Shown here piece by piece: positions 43,186 through 53,381 of a stretch of 64,000 nt of DNA. Source of the DNA: an uncultured Bacilli bacterium (GTDB taxonomy: Bacteria; Bacillota_I; Bacilli_A; RFN20; CAG-826); assembly GCA_944363525.1 (NCBI GenBank), contig CALVUF010000005.1, forward strand, positions 1 through 64,000. The letters run 5' to 3'. A model generated the notes under the pieces. It was not told the origin of the DNA, ran no database searches, and saw only the letters and a program-made list of their open reading frames with translations. Numbering within the stretch: the stretch's first letter is position 1; every line of letters starts with the position of its first letter. A program made the position numbers and the translations under genes.

Positions 43186-46100
43186 ATGAACCTGGCCACA
43201 TTTTTGTCTGTGAATTCGGAGGACATCCTCCGTTACCTCGATATCGGTTTGAACGTCGCCTTCTTCGGGATCTTGGGGGTCCTGGTCTTCCTCTTCCTCT
43301 GGGGTTTGCTCCATGGTTGGCGATATGGGACTTACCATTTGATTTTCGTCGGCGGGCTCTGCGTCATCGGGATGCTGACGGTCTCGCCCCTAGGCGATAT
43401 GCTGGCCAAACTCGATCTTTCCTCTTTCGGCATTCCGGAAGTCGTCGTCAATATCGGCGACTTTTCGGCGAGCCTTCATGTCACCACCCTATCCGAAACC
43501 TTGACCGATTTCTTTACTAAACTCTTGCTCCATTATGGGGTCTCGGCTTCGGCGGAAGACATCGTCGTCTACGCAACCGCCCTCGCGGCCTCGACCGTCA
43601 AGTTCCTCCTTATCTTCGTCGAAGGCTTGCTCATCATGATCGTCGGGTCGCTATTGGCTTGGCTTTTATGGCATATTTGCTTCAAGTTCCTTTTCAACCG
43701 GAAAGTCAAAGTCACCGAATACCCCAATGGACCCGATGGGGAAGCGGTCGTCATGAAGAAACGGCGGAAAAGAAAGCTTCGCTGGGTCTCGGGCTTAGAA
43801 CACGTCGTCTGCGGCGGCCTGATCATGGTCATGCTTCTGACTCCCTTCACCGCCTTGGTCAACACGGTCAATAACCATCTGGAGATCGATGAATCCTCGG
43901 CCAAAACCGATGAGACGGTCGGGATGGTTTACGATGTCCTTGAGGCTTATGACGAATCGACTTTCGCCAAGGTCTTCTTCAACTGGACCCGGAACGACGG
44001 GACCGAGACCCTCGATTCGAAACTCATCTCCTTCCTAACCAAAACCGATGCCGCCGGGATGAAAGTCGATCTCATCACCGAGTTGGCTTCCATCGCTGAC
44101 GTCGGCTCCTCGATCCTCAATTCCGGGGTCATGGCCATGATCGGGGAGGATGGGATCGCCTGGCATTCGATCCTCGCCTCGATGATTATCCCGAACCTCA
44201 TCAGCAAGCTCACCAGCGTCTCCCTAGTGAAAATCGCTTTGCCGGTCGCGGTGACGATTGCCCTTAATCTCGATCAAGCCAAAGCCATCTTAGGAGAGGA
44301 CGCCGTCGCTTATTTGACTAATCAGAATTACGATTGGGCCAATGAACTCAACAATTTAAGCGCCTTCTACGTTGATTTGCTTAACGCCGGCTTCTTCGAA
44401 GTCATCGCCGATGAGGTGTCTGAGACCCCGATCTTTAACCTCGCCCAGCTTTACGCCATGTTCGAGGATGAAGATGCCTATAAATCCATGCATGCTGCCC
44501 TCGACAAGGCTGACACCGATCTCGTCAACCACCTGATCGCCGGGGCCGTCTATACTATGGCTAAGAACCAAGAAACTAGCGAGGATTCCTTCTCCCTTCG
44601 GATGTTCGTCCAACCCGATAAGGGCGCCCCGCTGGATTACTACCAGATCGCCAATATCTCCTGGTTCCAAGAACTCGGCATCATCTACGATTCCTTCTAC
44701 AGCCTCGTCGATATCGACCGAGAGGCGATGAAGGAGATGTTCGATGGGCTCGGGACGACCGCCGATGTCCAGACGCTTTCTCGGCAAAACCAAAATCAAT
44801 CCGCCTCTTCCGATGAAGGCGACGAGGACAAACTGCTCGGTGGGGGAATCATCGGGACCTTGCTCACCATGGTCATCGACCATCCGGAGGAAGTCATCTC
44901 GGTCTTGGTCGGTCCGCGGGACGCGGAGGGCAACCCGACCGGCGTCGATCTCAATACCGGCATCTCAACCGGAAAGAAGAACCTCTTCGATTCGGTCTTG
45001 ATCGGCAACGCATTAGACGACTTGCTCCCGGTCCTTGAGCCGATGGTCAATAACCAAGGGAATATCAAGATCGATTTAGAATCCGCCAACGCGCAACTGG
45101 TTGATGAAAATAGCATCGGGGTCACCCGGGTCAACTTCAAAAAGGAATTCGGGGCGGTCATGGACATCGCTGCCGAATTAGCCTCGAACGAAGCCGGCAA
45201 AGAATTCCTCCTTAATCCCAATACTCAGCCGGGTGTTAATTACGATCCCGAAGGGAACCTCTATTCCATCGAAGCGGATTTATTGGATGCTTTAATCAAT
45301 ACCTGCGAGGACATTGACCGCTCAATCATCCTTTCCTCAGCCTTACCAGGCGTCCTTGAATCCTCGATGGAGGACTTCGACCTAAGCCAATATGGCATCG
45401 CCAAACTTGACTTCCACGCCCCGAACTTAGGCCACGAGGCGGCCAACATCTTGAGAATGGCCAAGTATTGCCCCTTATTGGTCTCTTCTTTCTCTTCTAT
45501 CTCCAAGATGGGGACGGCGGCGATGGGGTCGTTCTTGCTCTCGGCTCAGGAGGAACTTTGCTACATCTTCGACACCTTCCTGAATTCCAAAGTATTAAAT
45601 CCCATTACTCTCGATGAAGACGGAAATGAAGTGAAGAACGCCAACTTCTGCGGGCTTATCAACAAATTGATCTCGCAAATCGATAGCAACGGGACCTTCA
45701 CTGAATTGACCACTGAAGACCTCGATGGCATTCCTAATCTCACCTCCTCTTGGATTGAAGGGGACATCGATCAATCGAAACCGAAAGGCGAGACTTATCA
45801 AATGGTCAATGCCCTTTGCTCGGTCTTACGCAGCGGCCTCCTCGATAAGCTTGATTCCTTAAGCAATGGGGACACCGCGAACGCCTTCAGCCAGCTTTCG
45901 GGATTGAAGATCGATGACGTGTTCGCCGCCATCGGGGACTCGGTCATCCTTTCCAAACTCGCCGGCGGGGCCCTAGATGGATACCTCGTTGTCCCGATCC
46001 TTGGGGTTGGAGGCGAGGATGGGCTCGACCTTCCGATCAGTTTTAAAAACGTTACCGACTGGGCGGCCGAAGGGGCGGCGTTCCAAAAAGTCATCGACTT

Positions 46101-49100
46101 AGCCTCTAAAGGCTTAGACTTATCGAACCTCGACTTCTTCGCCTTAGGGCCGGATCTTGGCGATTTGCTTAAAGCCTTATCGGGTTCGGGCATCTTCACC
46201 TATACCGAGTCCGGGGTCAGCGAATACGTCTTCCCCGAATATCTTTACAACAAATTGCTCCTCTCGACAGACGGGGAGACTTTAAAGTACTTCCTCGATC
46301 CGGATTTCGAAGGGGACGTCGCCTCCTTAACCACCTTGGAGGAGAAACAAGCGGCTACGACCTTGCTCTATCTCGATATGGTCGAGCAGCTTTCGACCGA
46401 AGAGGACTGGAACGGGAAGCAAGGCGAGATCGACCGGCTGACCAACGTCTTGGATTCGCTTAACCAACTCGGCGGGGTTGAGGAACTCTCCAACCTCGAC
46501 TTCGACAACCTTTCCCCGATGGAAGAGGCCTTAAGCGGAGTCGCCGAAAGCCACGCCCTCGGCCGGGTCATCCTTTATAACGGCTTGAAGAACGCTTTCG
46601 CCGGGATGGAAGGGGCGGAAGATTCGCCGATTGATTTCTCCGCCATCAACTACTCTTACTTCCTCCATGCCGATCCCGTCAGCGGCCATCTCGCCATCTT
46701 AACTGAAAAAGAACGGCAGGCCAACGTCGATGAGGTTTCCAATCTATTTTCCGTCTTCGCCGTCCTCCTCGATCCGTCTTATGGGCTCGTGAATGAGGAC
46801 GGGCAGCTCGACGCCAGCCGGATTTCCCTCTCGAGCCTTTCGACCGATTTCCTCCTCCGCCCATTATTGGACGGGGCCAGCGAAAGCCATTTGCTTAACC
46901 AATCCCCTTCATCGGAAAAGACCCCGGTCTTCAAACAATTGGTCGAAACTATCCTGATCGAATCGGGGATTTATGGGATCGACGAGGCGATCGAGGACAA
47001 AGCCGAGGCCTTGTTTGACCAAGAGCATACCGACATGACCATCGCCAAGATCGTCGAGGGGATCGAAGATTGGGATAAAGAGATCGATAATCTTTGCCTC
47101 CTCATCGACACTATCCAGTCCTCCTCCTTCATCGATGAGGGCGGGGAGCTTGATTTCAGCGCCCTCTCTTCCCCGGATTCTTATTTCGCGAGCAACGCCG
47201 AGGCTAAGAAGAGAGAACTCAAGACCATACTCTCCTCCCTCGACGACTCGAAGCTGTTCTACCGGGCCTTGCCACAGCTGCTTAACGATGTCTTCTTCCC
47301 CGAATCAGGCGGGCCGTTGATCGAAGGGGAGATGGGGCAATTCCTCGCTGACGTCGACCCCTTCTTCACCGCCTATGCCGATAATGGGGTAAAAGACTAT
47401 GACCCGTATGGCGAGGAGCAGATCGATTATCTAGTCAATATGATGGGATCGCTATCCTCCCTTTCCTCAATCGACCTCGCCGATCTTTCCTCGATCGACG
47501 CCGAGGGGTTGACCTTGGCCTTGGAGCAGATGATGCGCTCGGGCCTATTCAATGGAAACAAACATAACGAAGCCACCGGCCTCAACGCCTTCCAAGGGCT
47601 CATCAAGCAGATCGTCTCGATCGAGGCCTTGGAACAGTATTTCTATTACGTTGGCGAAGATGGCGCCGGTTCGCCGAAAGACTTGGCCAATAATACGCTT
47701 TATTCGCAATATGACCCCGTTGACCTCGCTAACGGCAAAGCCATCTATTTGGTTAAGGAGGCCTTCCCGACCCTTTATGACGGGAATGAAAACGAATTGG
47801 ATCAACAAGCCCTCTTGCTCGACGGGGATGAAGGATCGCTTCTTTCCTTGCTGACCCTTTTCCAATCCGACGAGGTCAAGCCTCTTCTCAATAGCGAGGG
47901 GGTCTTCGATTTCTCCTCCATCCGGCCCGACCTCTTCGTCGACTTGCTCAAAGCCTTAAACGATTCCCCGCTTTTCTACGACTGCGTCCCCAATATCATC
48001 GACTCGACTTTGAATCAGCCGGATTTCTTAATCAAGGGCATCGACTTCACCAAAGCCAACGTCTATTTCTCCTATTATTACGATCAAGACGGCCATATGC
48101 TCACCACCCCCGATTACGCCAACCGCTTCGAGGAGAGCGAGATTTATCAACTGTCCTCGATTCTCTCGAATTTGTCCCGCAATAGCGAGGCCCTCGGGAA
48201 CTTGACCAACCTCTCATCCATCGATCCGGTCACCTTCCGCGAGATCCTCACCGACATGTACAACTCCCGGGTCTTCCATAATGACGGGGTCTTAGTCGTT
48301 GCCGATTATCAAGGGCCCAGCTGGAACGAAGGCCAATTCGTTTTCGATGACCTGACCGTCTTCGAACAGCTTATCTATACCGTTTATGACCATTCGTCTT
48401 TGGCTTCGCTTAACTATAGCCTTGAAGGCGACCCCGCCCTTTACCTCACCCATAAGGAAACTGGTTATCAGGAGAAACTCTATCAGCAGATAAAAGAGCA
48501 AAGGAGGCCTGGTTGGACCAAGGAAATCAATAACCTGACCGACGATGGGCAAGGCGGCGGCCTGCTCACCGTCTTCCTCCGTTCCGGCTTCATCGATGAG
48601 AAAGGGGCTTTGACCTTCTCCGGCGATGAGATCATGAAATTGCCGCCGGATGATTTAGAGGGTATATTCCTCGCCCTCAATAAGCTCGATCTAGGGGGCG
48701 ACATCCTGCCTAACGCCCTCCAAGACGTCCTTTCCTCGGTCGGGCTCACCAAATTCACCCGCCCGGAAGAGGCTATGACGGTCGAACCTGCTATTGTTGG
48801 GGGAGATTACTCCTATGACCTCGGGGCAGTCGCCGGCAATATGGTTTCCGGTGGCCATCCTTTGACGATCAGCCTCGATAAATTACCTTCGGAATATTCC
48901 CTTAAGGCCATTGATTTGAATATCGATTACACCGATTTCATCGTTACTTCCAACCCGAAGAACATCGACGTCTCGGCCTTAAGCGGCCACCTGGTATTCA
49001 CCGCCAATGAGTCTTTGGAGGTGAAGCTCACCTATGACCTTTCGAGCTATCGCTATACCCAAGCTGAGTTAGGGAATAAGGATATCGATTTGATCATCAA

Positions 49101-50289
49101 TCTCCTAGAGAGCATTTACACCGAAGGGGAAGACGGCCAAAGCGGCTCTTACTTCGACTTCGGCTCCGTCCCCGATGGCTATGACGTCATGACCGCCTTC
49201 ACCGAACAAGGCCATCACACCTACGACCTCTTGACCTTCATGCAGCAAACTAGCATCTTCGAAAATCCGGTCGTTTACGATGTGGATTCCGATGCTTATT
49301 ATCCGACCCTCAATAGTTCGGCGAACACCTTCACCAGCCGCGACTACGCGCTTTACCACATCTTCACCTTGGATCTGAAATTCGGCTCTTCCGCCAATCA
49401 AGAAACACCTAAGGCTTCGATCTTCAATCGGCTCGATAGGCATGACCGCTCGATGGTCGGGGCCATCAAAGCCCTAAATTCCGCGCTTGGCAAAGAGGGC
49501 GATTATCCCGACTTAACCGCCGATTCCCTTTACGTCGATGACCATATCGTCGACCTCGCCTTCGTCGAGGGCTACGTCTTGGAGATCGAATCCTTGACCA
49601 AGGGATTAGGCGATGGCCATACGGCTAACGAAACGGTCTATATGAAATTGATTGGACTTAATCAAATCGCCCGGATTCCGATGGTTACCGCCGTCGATGC
49701 CTTCTCGCCTTTTGCATCAGTCGGCGAAAAGGGAGATCCGGTCCTCTTCAATAACATCTTGGCCGGGGAGATGGACGCCATCTATAACGTCCTGGTCAAG
49801 ACCGATTATATTAATCATAACGTTGGGCTAGGAACTAACGGGGCGAATCCGTCTGGGCTGTACACCAATGCCGATATCACGGCAGGTTCTTACGAAACCC
49901 TCGGTTCTTTCTATGATGACTGGATGGAACTAATTTACGAAGGATCGGCCCAAAAGGTCTTCTATGGCAATCTGATGGCCTATGCCTTCACCGATGAGAG
50001 CATCGCCTCTAATTCACCCGAATTAGGGCGCGAGGGGTTAGAGGCTTTGAAGGAGCTCAATACCTACTTCGATTATGCGCAGGAAGGCACCGTCTTCAAA
50101 AGCGGCAAAGAAAAACTCGCGATGCTCTCGAGCTATCTCTATCTGTCCTTGCCTTATTCGGGAATCGCCTCGAATCCGAGCTTGTCCAGTTTGACCCAAT
50201 TCAATGATTTCAAAGTCGGGGGCAGTCAAGTCGACTTTGTTCAGGTGGCGAAAGGCTTGGCCAGTTACGCCTCAATCAGTATTTCATGA
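43186..50289 (+). CDS. Giant repetitive membrane-anchored protein (2,367 residues)
   Basis: The N-terminal ~230 residues hold about four membrane helices with a CvpA-like feel (FFGILGVLVFLFLWGLLHGW, STVKFLLIFVEGLLIMIVG) and a basic cytosolic loop (MKKRRKRKLRW). The remaining ~2,100 residues are probably extracytoplasmic. They are acidic, rich in D, S, L and N, and almost cysteine-free. They contain diverged repeats built around a pattern such as L-x2-LSSID, then a helix, then SPLFYDCVPNIIDSTL (compare DSKLFYRALPQLLNDVFF and LGGDILPNALQDVLSS). No enzyme motif, sortase signal or lipobox is visible. A beta-rich insert lies near residues 1860-1950. It may be an envelope scaffold or surface protein. 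The following YigZ gene overlaps by ATGA. Confidence 0.85.
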   Translation: MNLATFLSVNSEDILRYLDIGLNVAFFGILGVLVFLFLWGLLHGWRYGTYHLIFVGGLCVIGMLTVSPLGDMLAKLDLSSFGIPEVVVNIGDFSASLHVTTLSETLTDFFTKLLLHYGVSASAEDIVVYATALAASTVKFLLIFVEGLLIMIVGSLLAWLLWHICFKFLFNRKVKVTEYPNGPDGEAVVMKKRRKRKLRWVSGLEHVVCGGLIMVMLLTPFTALVNTVNNHLEIDESSAKTDETVGMVYDVLEAYDESTFAKVFFNWTRNDGTETLDSKLISFLTKTDAAGMKVDLITELASIADVGSSILNSGVMAMIGEDGIAWHSILASMIIPNLISKLTSVSLVKIALPVAVTIALNLDQAKAILGEDAVAYLTNQNYDWANELNNLSAFYVDLLNAGFFEVIADEVSETPIFNLAQLYAMFEDEDAYKSMHAALDKADTDLVNHLIAGAVYTMAKNQETSEDSFSLRMFVQPDKGAPLDYYQIANISWFQELGIIYDSFYSLVDIDREAMKEMFDGLGTTADVQTLSRQNQNQSASSDEGDEDKLLGGGIIGTLLTMVIDHPEEVISVLVGPRDAEGNPTGVDLNTGISTGKKNLFDSVLIGNALDDLLPVLEPMVNNQGNIKIDLESANAQLVDENSIGVTRVNFKKEFGAVMDIAAELASNEAGKEFLLNPNTQPGVNYDPEGNLYSIEADLLDALINTCEDIDRSIILSSALPGVLESSMEDFDLSQYGIAKLDFHAPNLGHEAANILRMAKYCPLLVSSFSSISKMGTAAMGSFLLSAQEELCYIFDTFLNSKVLNPITLDEDGNEVKNANFCGLINKLISQIDSNGTFTELTTEDLDGIPNLTSSWIEGDIDQSKPKGETYQMVNALCSVLRSGLLDKLDSLSNGDTANAFSQLSGLKIDDVFAAIGDSVILSKLAGGALDGYLVVPILGVGGEDGLDLPISFKNVTDWAAEGAAFQKVIDLASKGLDLSNLDFFALGPDLGDLLKALSGSGIFTYTESGVSEYVFPEYLYNKLLLSTDGETLKYFLDPDFEGDVASLTTLEEKQAATTLLYLDMVEQLSTEEDWNGKQGEIDRLTNVLDSLNQLGGVEELSNLDFDNLSPMEEALSGVAESHALGRVILYNGLKNAFAGMEGAEDSPIDFSAINYSYFLHADPVSGHLAILTEKERQANVDEVSNLFSVFAVLLDPSYGLVNEDGQLDASRISLSSLSTDFLLRPLLDGASESHLLNQSPSSEKTPVFKQLVETILIESGIYGIDEAIEDKAEALFDQEHTDMTIAKIVEGIEDWDKEIDNLCLLIDTIQSSSFIDEGGELDFSALSSPDSYFASNAEAKKRELKTILSSLDDSKLFYRALPQLLNDVFFPESGGPLIEGEMGQFLADVDPFFTAYADNGVKDYDPYGEEQIDYLVNMMGSLSSLSSIDLADLSSIDAEGLTLALEQMMRSGLFNGNKHNEATGLNAFQGLIKQIVSIEALEQYFYYVGEDGAGSPKDLANNTLYSQYDPVDLANGKAIYLVKEAFPTLYDGNENELDQQALLLDGDEGSLLSLLTLFQSDEVKPLLNSEGVFDFSSIRPDLFVDLLKALNDSPLFYDCVPNIIDSTLNQPDFLIKGIDFTKANVYFSYYYDQDGHMLTTPDYANRFEESEIYQLSSILSNLSRNSEALGNLTNLSSIDPVTFREILTDMYNSRVFHNDGVLVVADYQGPSWNEGQFVFDDLTVFEQLIYTVYDHSSLASLNYSLEGDPALYLTHKETGYQEKLYQQIKEQRRPGWTKEINNLTDDGQGGGLLTVFLRSGFIDEKGALTFSGDEIMKLPPDDLEGIFLALNKLDLGGDILPNALQDVLSSVGLTKFTRPEEAMTVEPAIVGGDYSYDLGAVAGNMVSGGHPLTISLDKLPSEYSLKAIDLNIDYTDFIVTSNPKNIDVSALSGHLVFTANESLEVKLTYDLSSYRYTQAELGNKDIDLIINLLESIYTEGEDGQSGSYFDFGSVPDGYDVMTAFTEQGHHTYDLLTFMQQTSIFENPVVYDVDSDAYYPTLNSSANTFTSRDYALYHIFTLDLKFGSSANQETPKASIFNRLDRHDRSMVGAIKALNSALGKEGDYPDLTADSLYVDDHIVDLAFVEGYVLEIESLTKGLGDGHTANETVYMKLIGLNQIARIPMVTAVDAFSPFASVGEKGDPVLFNNILAGEMDAIYNVLVKTDYINHNVGLGTNGANPSGLYTNADITAGSYETLGSFYDDWMELIYEGSAQKVFYGNLMAYAFTDESIASNSPELGREGLEALKELNTYFDYAQEGTVFKSGKEKLAMLSSYLYLSLPYSGIASNPSLSSLTQFNDFKVGGSQVDFVQVAKGLASYASISIS

Positions 50290-50888
50290 AAGAGGGTGAG
50301 AAGGTCATAACCGAAGAAGGCGCGGGGGAAGTTAGCATGCTTGGCTCCTCTTTCCTTTCCTTCGCTTTGCCTTGCCTAAGCAAAGATGAACTTGAATCCC
50401 AATTGGCGAGGATCCGCGCCCTGCACCATAAAGCCCACCATATCCCTTACGCTTTCCGGCTCGATGGAAGCGAAGGGTTCAGTGAGGATGGGGAGCCGAG
50501 CGGCTCCTCAGGGCGCCCGTTATTGGAATACCTTCGAAGCGAAAACGCCTATGGCCTATTAATCGTCGCCCGCTATTTTGGGGGCGTCAAACTCGGGGTC
50601 GGCAATCTCCGGCGGATGGTACTTGAAGCTGGGAAGCAAGCCTATTTTAACGCCAAGGTAGCGGTGATAAAGGAACGTTATCGATATCGCCTAAACGTCG
50701 ATTACGCCGTTTACGACTCCTTGGTTCGGCTCGGGCCAAGGTTCGGTTTCGATATTTCCGAACCGGTATTCGGGGAACGGGTTGAGTTGTCTTTATTAAG
50801 CGACGGGAATTTGGGCGAGCGGCTCGAGGGGAAGGGGCTCCGCTTGCCCCTAGGCGAGAGATTCCTCTCCCTCGTCGAGGAAAAATGA
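50286..50888 (+). CDS. yigZ: YigZ/IMPACT-family protein
   Basis: The protein has 200 residues. The family signature is EDGEPSGSSGRPLLEYL, preceded by HHKAHHIPYAFRL and followed by VARYFGGVKLGVGNLRR. The UPF0029 N-terminal domain is complete and a C-terminal ferredoxin-like half follows. Bacterial members are linked to translation or nucleic acid binding, but the role is not settled. The start codon overlaps the giant gene's stop (ATGA), so its expression depends on translation of that gene. Confidence 0.92.
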   Translation: MKEGEKVITEEGAGEVSMLGSSFLSFALPCLSKDELESQLARIRALHHKAHHIPYAFRLDGSEGFSEDGEPSGSSGRPLLEYLRSENAYGLLIVARYFGGVKLGVGNLRRMVLEAGKQAYFNAKVAVIKERYRYRLNVDYAVYDSLVRLGPRFGFDISEPVFGERVELSLLSDGNLGERLEGKGLRLPLGERFLSLVEEK

Positions 50889-50963
50889 GATTATTCAATT
50901 TCCATATACACGCGGGCGTTAAGTTGCGTACAATTTAGCAGTCAATAGAAGGGGAGGAAGGTT

Positions 50964-52235
50964 ATGAGCAGCCTCAACGAACTTGAAAACCGACGGAACG
51001 CCGTTTATGCCAAAATGGACGACGAATCCTTCGCCCTTTTCTTCTCCGGACGGGCCAAATACCTGTCCTCAACCACCTTTTATCCGTTCGAGGTCAATGC
51101 CGATTTTTATTATTTGACCGGGATTGAGCAGGAGGGATCGTCTTTATTGCTCATCAAGCGGGGCGGAGAGACCCGGACCATCCTATTCATCGACCAATAC
51201 GACGAGGCGAAGAGGCGCTGGTACGGGAAGCGGCTCACCCAAGAGGACGCCAGACGGATATCCGGCATCAATAACGTCATGCTTTCGGCTTACCTTTCCT
51301 CCCGGCTCGACCGTTTGCTTCGGCAAGGGATCGATGAGGAAAGCCCGGTCAACATCGGCTATTTCGACTTAAGCCCCGAGCTTAAGGTCGACCGGGAGCT
51401 CGATTCGAAGTCCTTCGCTTCCGCCCTCCAAGCCGTCTATCCCTCCTTATTGGTCAAGCCGGTCAAGCCACTTATCGCCCCGTTAAGGAAATGCAAAAGC
51501 GATGAGGAGATCGCCTCGATCAAGAAAGCCATCGGCCACGTCAAAGACGGCTTACTTAACGCTTATTCCCTTCTTTCCCCGGGGGTTTATGAATATGACC
51601 TCGGCTTAGCCTATTTGGCTTCTAGCGAATCGACCTCGGGCCTAGCCGGCATGGCCGAGCCCCTGTTCATCGCCCAAGGGAGCGAAGCCAATTGCCTAGT
51701 CTCTCAGAAGCCCAAAGAGAAAATCCGGAAAGGGCAAGCGGTGGTCTTCGACGTCAATGCCCGGGATGAGCATTACTGCGCCTCCATCGCCAGGACCGTC
51801 CCGGTCGACGGCAAGTTCAGCGACCGTCAATCGCTCATCTATTCGATCGTCTTGGATTGTCTAAAAAAGACCGGGGCTTTGCTTCGGCCTTTGCTAAGCG
51901 TCGAGAAGGTCAATGAGTTCGCCAGGGAAAGGCTTAAGGAACGCTGCCTCAAAGAGCAGATCATCGCCTCGCCTGAGGAGATCAACCTCCTGACCTTCCC
52001 CCGGGTCCTGTCCTATGTTGGTTTAGAGCTTTATGAGGACTATGAGGGGATGACCCTCCAAGAAGGGGATGTGGTGGCGTTGGATATCGGCCTTTACCTC
52101 GATAAGGAGGATATCGCTATCCGGCTAAAGGATATGTATATGATCACCGGGACCGGGTCCCGTTTACTAAGCGAAGGCATCGCCATCGAGCAAGACGATT
52201 TAGAGAACCATTTCAAACTGAAAAGAGGCATTTAA
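50964..52235 (+). CDS. M24-family protein, probable inactive aminopeptidase
   Basis: The protein has 423 residues and follows the PepP layout: AMP_N-like domain (FFSGRAKYLSSTTFYPFEVN, FYYLTGIEQEG) and a creatinase/aminopeptidase C-half. The five metal ligands of M24 enzymes are poorly kept. The first Asp is present (VVFDVNARDE). The second is replaced (CASIART for the usual S/GDITRT). The catalytic His region reads LSYVGLELYED (H to Y). The fourth ligand Glu is Asp (ALDIGLYL) and the fifth is Lys (AIRLKDMY). So 4 of 5 ligands differ, and metal-dependent peptidase activity is unlikely. GGGAGGAAGG precedes the ATG. It is operonic with the PTS gene 1 nt downstream. Confidence 0.85.
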   Translation: MSSLNELENRRNAVYAKMDDESFALFFSGRAKYLSSTTFYPFEVNADFYYLTGIEQEGSSLLLIKRGGETRTILFIDQYDEAKRRWYGKRLTQEDARRISGINNVMLSAYLSSRLDRLLRQGIDEESPVNIGYFDLSPELKVDRELDSKSFASALQAVYPSLLVKPVKPLIAPLRKCKSDEEIASIKKAIGHVKDGLLNAYSLLSPGVYEYDLGLAYLASSESTSGLAGMAEPLFIAQGSEANCLVSQKPKEKIRKGQAVVFDVNARDEHYCASIARTVPVDGKFSDRQSLIYSIVLDCLKKTGALLRPLLSVEKVNEFARERLKERCLKEQIIASPEEINLLTFPRVLSYVGLELYEDYEGMTLQEGDVVALDIGLYLDKEDIAIRLKDMYMITGTGSRLLSEGIAIEQDDLENHFKLKRGI

Positions 52236-52236
52236 A

Positions 52237-53313
52237 ATGGACAAAGAAAAAGCAAGATCGGCTTTTCACTATGTCAAGAACAACATCATGGTCACTTCCA
52301 ATGGGATGTCCATCGGCTTGTTCGGGACATTGATCATCGGGACGATCCTCGATTTATTCGCTGGGATCCCTTATTGCGAGGCGATCGGCGATTGGGCGGC
52401 TTTAATCAAAGGGCTCATGGGGGCCGGCATCGGCTTAGGCGTGGCCCTGGCGAAGAAGAAAAGCGGGGTGGCGGTGGTGGCCTGCATGGCCGCCGGTTAT
52501 ATCGGGAACTACGCCTTCTCTTTCGCTACTGGTCAGATCAGCGGCATTTCCGATCCTTTATCTTGCTATCTAGCGGTTATCCTTTGCTTATTAGGGCTTA
52601 AGTTCCTAAGCAAGAAGAAGACTCCGGTTGATTTGATCCTCATCCCGCTTATTGGGATCTGCATCGCCATGCTCTATTCATTCCTCTTGGCCTATTGGAT
52701 CCATTACATCACCATCGGGATGGGGCTATTGGTCGAACTCTGCTTCACCAACATCGTCGTCAGCTTCTTCATTTGCATCTTGGTCTCGGTTTTGGTCGGC
52801 ATGACCTTGACTGCGCCGATATCCTCGGTCGCCCTTTGCGTCGCCATCTCTATCGGCCAAGCCCCTTTAGCGGCCGCGGCGGCTTTGATTGGCTGCTGCA
52901 CCCAAATGGTTGGGTTTGCGGTCCATGCCGCTCGGGATAACAAATGGGGCACGGTCGTCGCCATTGGCATCGGAACCTCGATGCTTGAATTCAAGAACAT
53001 CGTCCGGAAACCCATAATCTGGCTTCCAACCATCATCGCCTCCGCCATTCTTGGGCCCTTTGCGATGCTCTTCCCTCTTAGCGAGGAAATGGATGCCGCC
53101 TCCTTATCGGTTGGGGCGGGCATGGGGACCTCGGGTTTAGTCGGCCCGCTGAATTTCCTCGGGGCTTCCAATTACTCCTGGCAAATGGTCCTTTGCGTTA
53201 TCTTCGTCTGCGTCGTCGCTCCGATCATCCTTGTCTTCTTCATCGATTGGCTATTCCGCCATTTTCATTTGATTGAGAATGGCGATTTCAGCTTAAGCAA
53301 TGATTTGAATTGA
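52237..53313 (+). CDS. PTS IIC-like membrane protein (PTS_EIIC_2 family)
   Basis: The protein has 358 residues and about ten hydrophobic segments. The opening (FHYVKNNIMVTSNGMSIGLFGTLIIGTIL) and the GTSMLEFKNIVRKPIIWLP and GAGMGTSGLVGPL blocks are characteristic of the EIIC_2 family, whose members are stand-alone IIC-like proteins. No IIA or IIB domain is fused or adjacent, so transport coupled to phosphorylation is uncertain. A regulatory or facilitator role is possible. A strong terminator follows the stop. Confidence 0.85.
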   Translation: MDKEKARSAFHYVKNNIMVTSNGMSIGLFGTLIIGTILDLFAGIPYCEAIGDWAALIKGLMGAGIGLGVALAKKKSGVAVVACMAAGYIGNYAFSFATGQISGISDPLSCYLAVILCLLGLKFLSKKKTPVDLILIPLIGICIAMLYSFLLAYWIHYITIGMGLLVELCFTNIVVSFFICILVSVLVGMTLTAPISSVALCVAISIGQAPLAAAAALIGCCTQMVGFAVHAARDNKWGTVVAIGIGTSMLEFKNIVRKPIIWLPTIIASAILGPFAMLFPLSEEMDAASLSVGAGMGTSGLVGPLNFLGASNYSWQMVLCVIFVCVVAPIILVFFIDWLFRHFHLIENGDFSLSNDLN

Positions 53314-53331
53314 TCCGAAAATTGCCTCATT

Positions 53332-53360
53332 ATCCCAGCGTTTTGTTGGGATTTTTATTT
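53332..53360 (+). terminator. Rho-independent terminator
   Basis: ATCCCAGC and GTTGGGAT form the stem around GTTTT, and TTTTATTT follows. It ends the aminopeptidase-like/PTS operon. Confidence 0.85.
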
Positions 53361-53381
53361 AGAATGCGGAGATTTTGAATA

